Assembly (NCBI GenBank): GCA_027067235.1
Contig: JALXFQ010000152.1
Coordinates: 1 to 6,688, forward strand
Reading direction: 5' to 3'
DNA from: Gammaproteobacteria bacterium
GTDB lineage: Bacteria; Pseudomonadota; Gammaproteobacteria; QOAV01
DNA: 6,688 nt
Within the stretch, counting starts at the first letter, position 1; each line of letters opens with the position of its first letter. Made by a program: the position numbers and the translations under genes. The notes beneath the pieces are model-generated. The model was not told where the DNA came from, searched no databases, and saw only the letters and a list, made by a program, of their open reading frames with translations. Below are positions 6,163 to 6,688 of this stretch, piece after piece.

Positions 6163-6249
6163 GCCGAGGTGGCGGAATTGGTAGACGCGCTAGCTTCAGG
6201 TGCTAGTGGGGGTAACCCCGTGGAGGTTCAAGTCCTCTCCTCGGCACCA
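6163..6249 (+). tRNA. tRNA-Leu (anticodon CAG)
   Basis: Class II tRNA of 87 nt with CCA encoded (6247-6249), reading the codon CUG. The acceptor stem is GCCGAGG (6163-6169) paired with CCTCGGC (6239-6245), with discriminator A6246. The anticodon stem CTAGC/GCTAG (6190-6194, 6202-6206) encloses the loop TTCAGGT with anticodon CAG at 6197-6199. The variable arm is a GGGG/CCCC hairpin with a GTAA loop. The T arm has GGAGG and CCTCT stem strands around TTCAAGT, with one G-U pair. The D arm and anticodon loop match E. coli tRNA-Leu(CAG) closely. It is the only plus-strand gene here and points toward the 3' end of purA. Confidence 0.97.
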
Positions 6250-6376
6250 CTTGCTTCATGCGGGTGGCCGGAAAGGCTATACAAAGACCGGCGTTTCTGA
6301 CGCGCCAGCCACAAAAACCCGGACTATACTCCCCCTGCTCCGTTAAAGAAACAACGCTTTTGGCCAGTATATCGCG
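6250..6376. other. Spacer between the tRNA-Leu and purA 3' ends
   Basis: This spacer should hold terminators for two converging transcripts. On the plus strand GCCGG (6267-6271) and CCGGC (6288-6292) can form a 5-bp stem with a 16-base loop, followed by GTTTCT, which is a poor terminator. A smaller stem GCGT/ACGC lies at about 6291-6302. On the minus strand neither is followed by a clean T run. A TATACT/AGTATA hexamer at 6325-6330 looks like a -10 on either strand: on the minus strand TTTCTT lies 17 bases upstream, which could give antisense transcription across the tRNA. I see no open reading frame worth reporting. Confidence 0.3.
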
Positions 6377-6688
6377 TCAATCAAACGGGTGCTCTACAAT
6401 CATGGTTTCCCTGCGATCGGGCCCGGTGGATATGATGCTGATGCGGGTATCGGTCAAAGCTTCGATGCGGGCCAGATAGGCTTTCGCGTTTTCCGGCAGG
6501 GCGTCGGGGTCGGTGACGCCCGCGGTAGACTCCGGCCAGCCCGGCATTTCTTCGTACACCGGCTTACAGTTGGCCAGCGAACCGGAAGGCGAAACCTCCA
6601 TGCGCTCGCCATCCACGTCGTAGGCCGTGCAGATCTTGATGGTTTCCAGCCCGTCCAGCACATCCAGCTTGGTCATGCACAGGCTGTC
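6377..6688 (-). CDS. purA: Adenylosuccinate synthetase, C-terminal part (runs off the right edge)
   Basis: Converts IMP, aspartate and GTP to adenylosuccinate, the first committed step of AMP synthesis. The last 103 residues and the TGA stop are present, and the reading frame is open to the window edge. Visible signatures are the SLCMTKLDVLDGLETIKIC segment at the start, whose TKLD contacts the guanine of GTP, PVYEEMPGW in the middle, and ISTGPDRRET near the C terminus, which also belongs to the nucleotide-binding region. The ending HPFD resembles other gammaproteobacterial PurA proteins. purA upstream of rnr is a conserved gammaproteobacterial arrangement. In E. coli nsrR lies between them, while here a divergent tRNA-Leu does. 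Confidence 0.97.
   Translation of the reverse strand, partial: DSLCMTKLDVLDGLETIKICTAYDVDGERMEVSPSGSLANCKPVYEEMPGWPESTAGVTDPDALPENAKAYLARIEALTDTRISIISTGPDRRETMIVEHPFD

Overview
The window is a stretch of gammaproteobacterial chromosome carrying core housekeeping genes. It contains no mobile element, CRISPR array or phage gene that I can see. The assignment to Gammaproteobacteria rests on gene order. A purA / tRNA-Leu / rnr / rlmB neighbourhood resembles the purA-rnr-rlmB arrangement of Escherichia and Pseudomonas, and pncC / recA / recX / alaS is the classic gammaproteobacterial order. The sequence is moderately GC-rich. I cannot name a genus. All proteins are encoded on the minus strand and only the tRNA is on the plus strand, so the window reads right to left in transcription order.

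Right end (6377-6688): the C-terminal 103 residues of adenylosuccinate synthetase (purA). A 127-base spacer without a convincing terminator follows, then an intact tRNA-Leu(CAG) gene on the plus strand (6163-6249). A 58-base divergent intergenic region separates the tRNA from rnr. It holds a good sigma70-type promoter for the tRNA (TTGACA, 17-base spacer, TAGAGT) and, overlapping it on the other strand, a weaker candidate promoter for rnr whose predicted start point falls on the rnr ATG.

Middle (1936-6104): four overlapping genes that look like one operon: rnr (RNase R), rlmB (23S rRNA Gm2251 methyltransferase), an exported rhodanese-like protein whose active-site cysteine is replaced by aspartate, and pncC (nicotinamide-nucleotide amidase, CinA C-terminal family). 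Overlaps of 4, 4 and 14 bases suggest translational coupling. RNase R and RlmB join ribosomal RNA modification to RNA quality control. PncC recycles nicotinamide mononucleotide produced largely by NAD-dependent DNA ligase, a functional bridge to the repair genes downstream.

Left part (1-1836): recA, recX and the first 112 codons of alaS. A 99-base spacer upstream of recA holds a good ribosome binding site and a cluster of short palindromes, but no full CTGT-N8-ACAG LexA box. recX starts 9 bases after recA, and alaS overlaps recX by 4 bases, so the recombinase, its inhibitor and an aminoacyl-tRNA synthetase appear to share a message.

I found no clearly new biological system. The points most worth a second look are the cysteine-less rhodanese, the interlocked tRNA-Leu/rnr promoters, the unusual recA leader, and the tight recA-recX-alaS packing.
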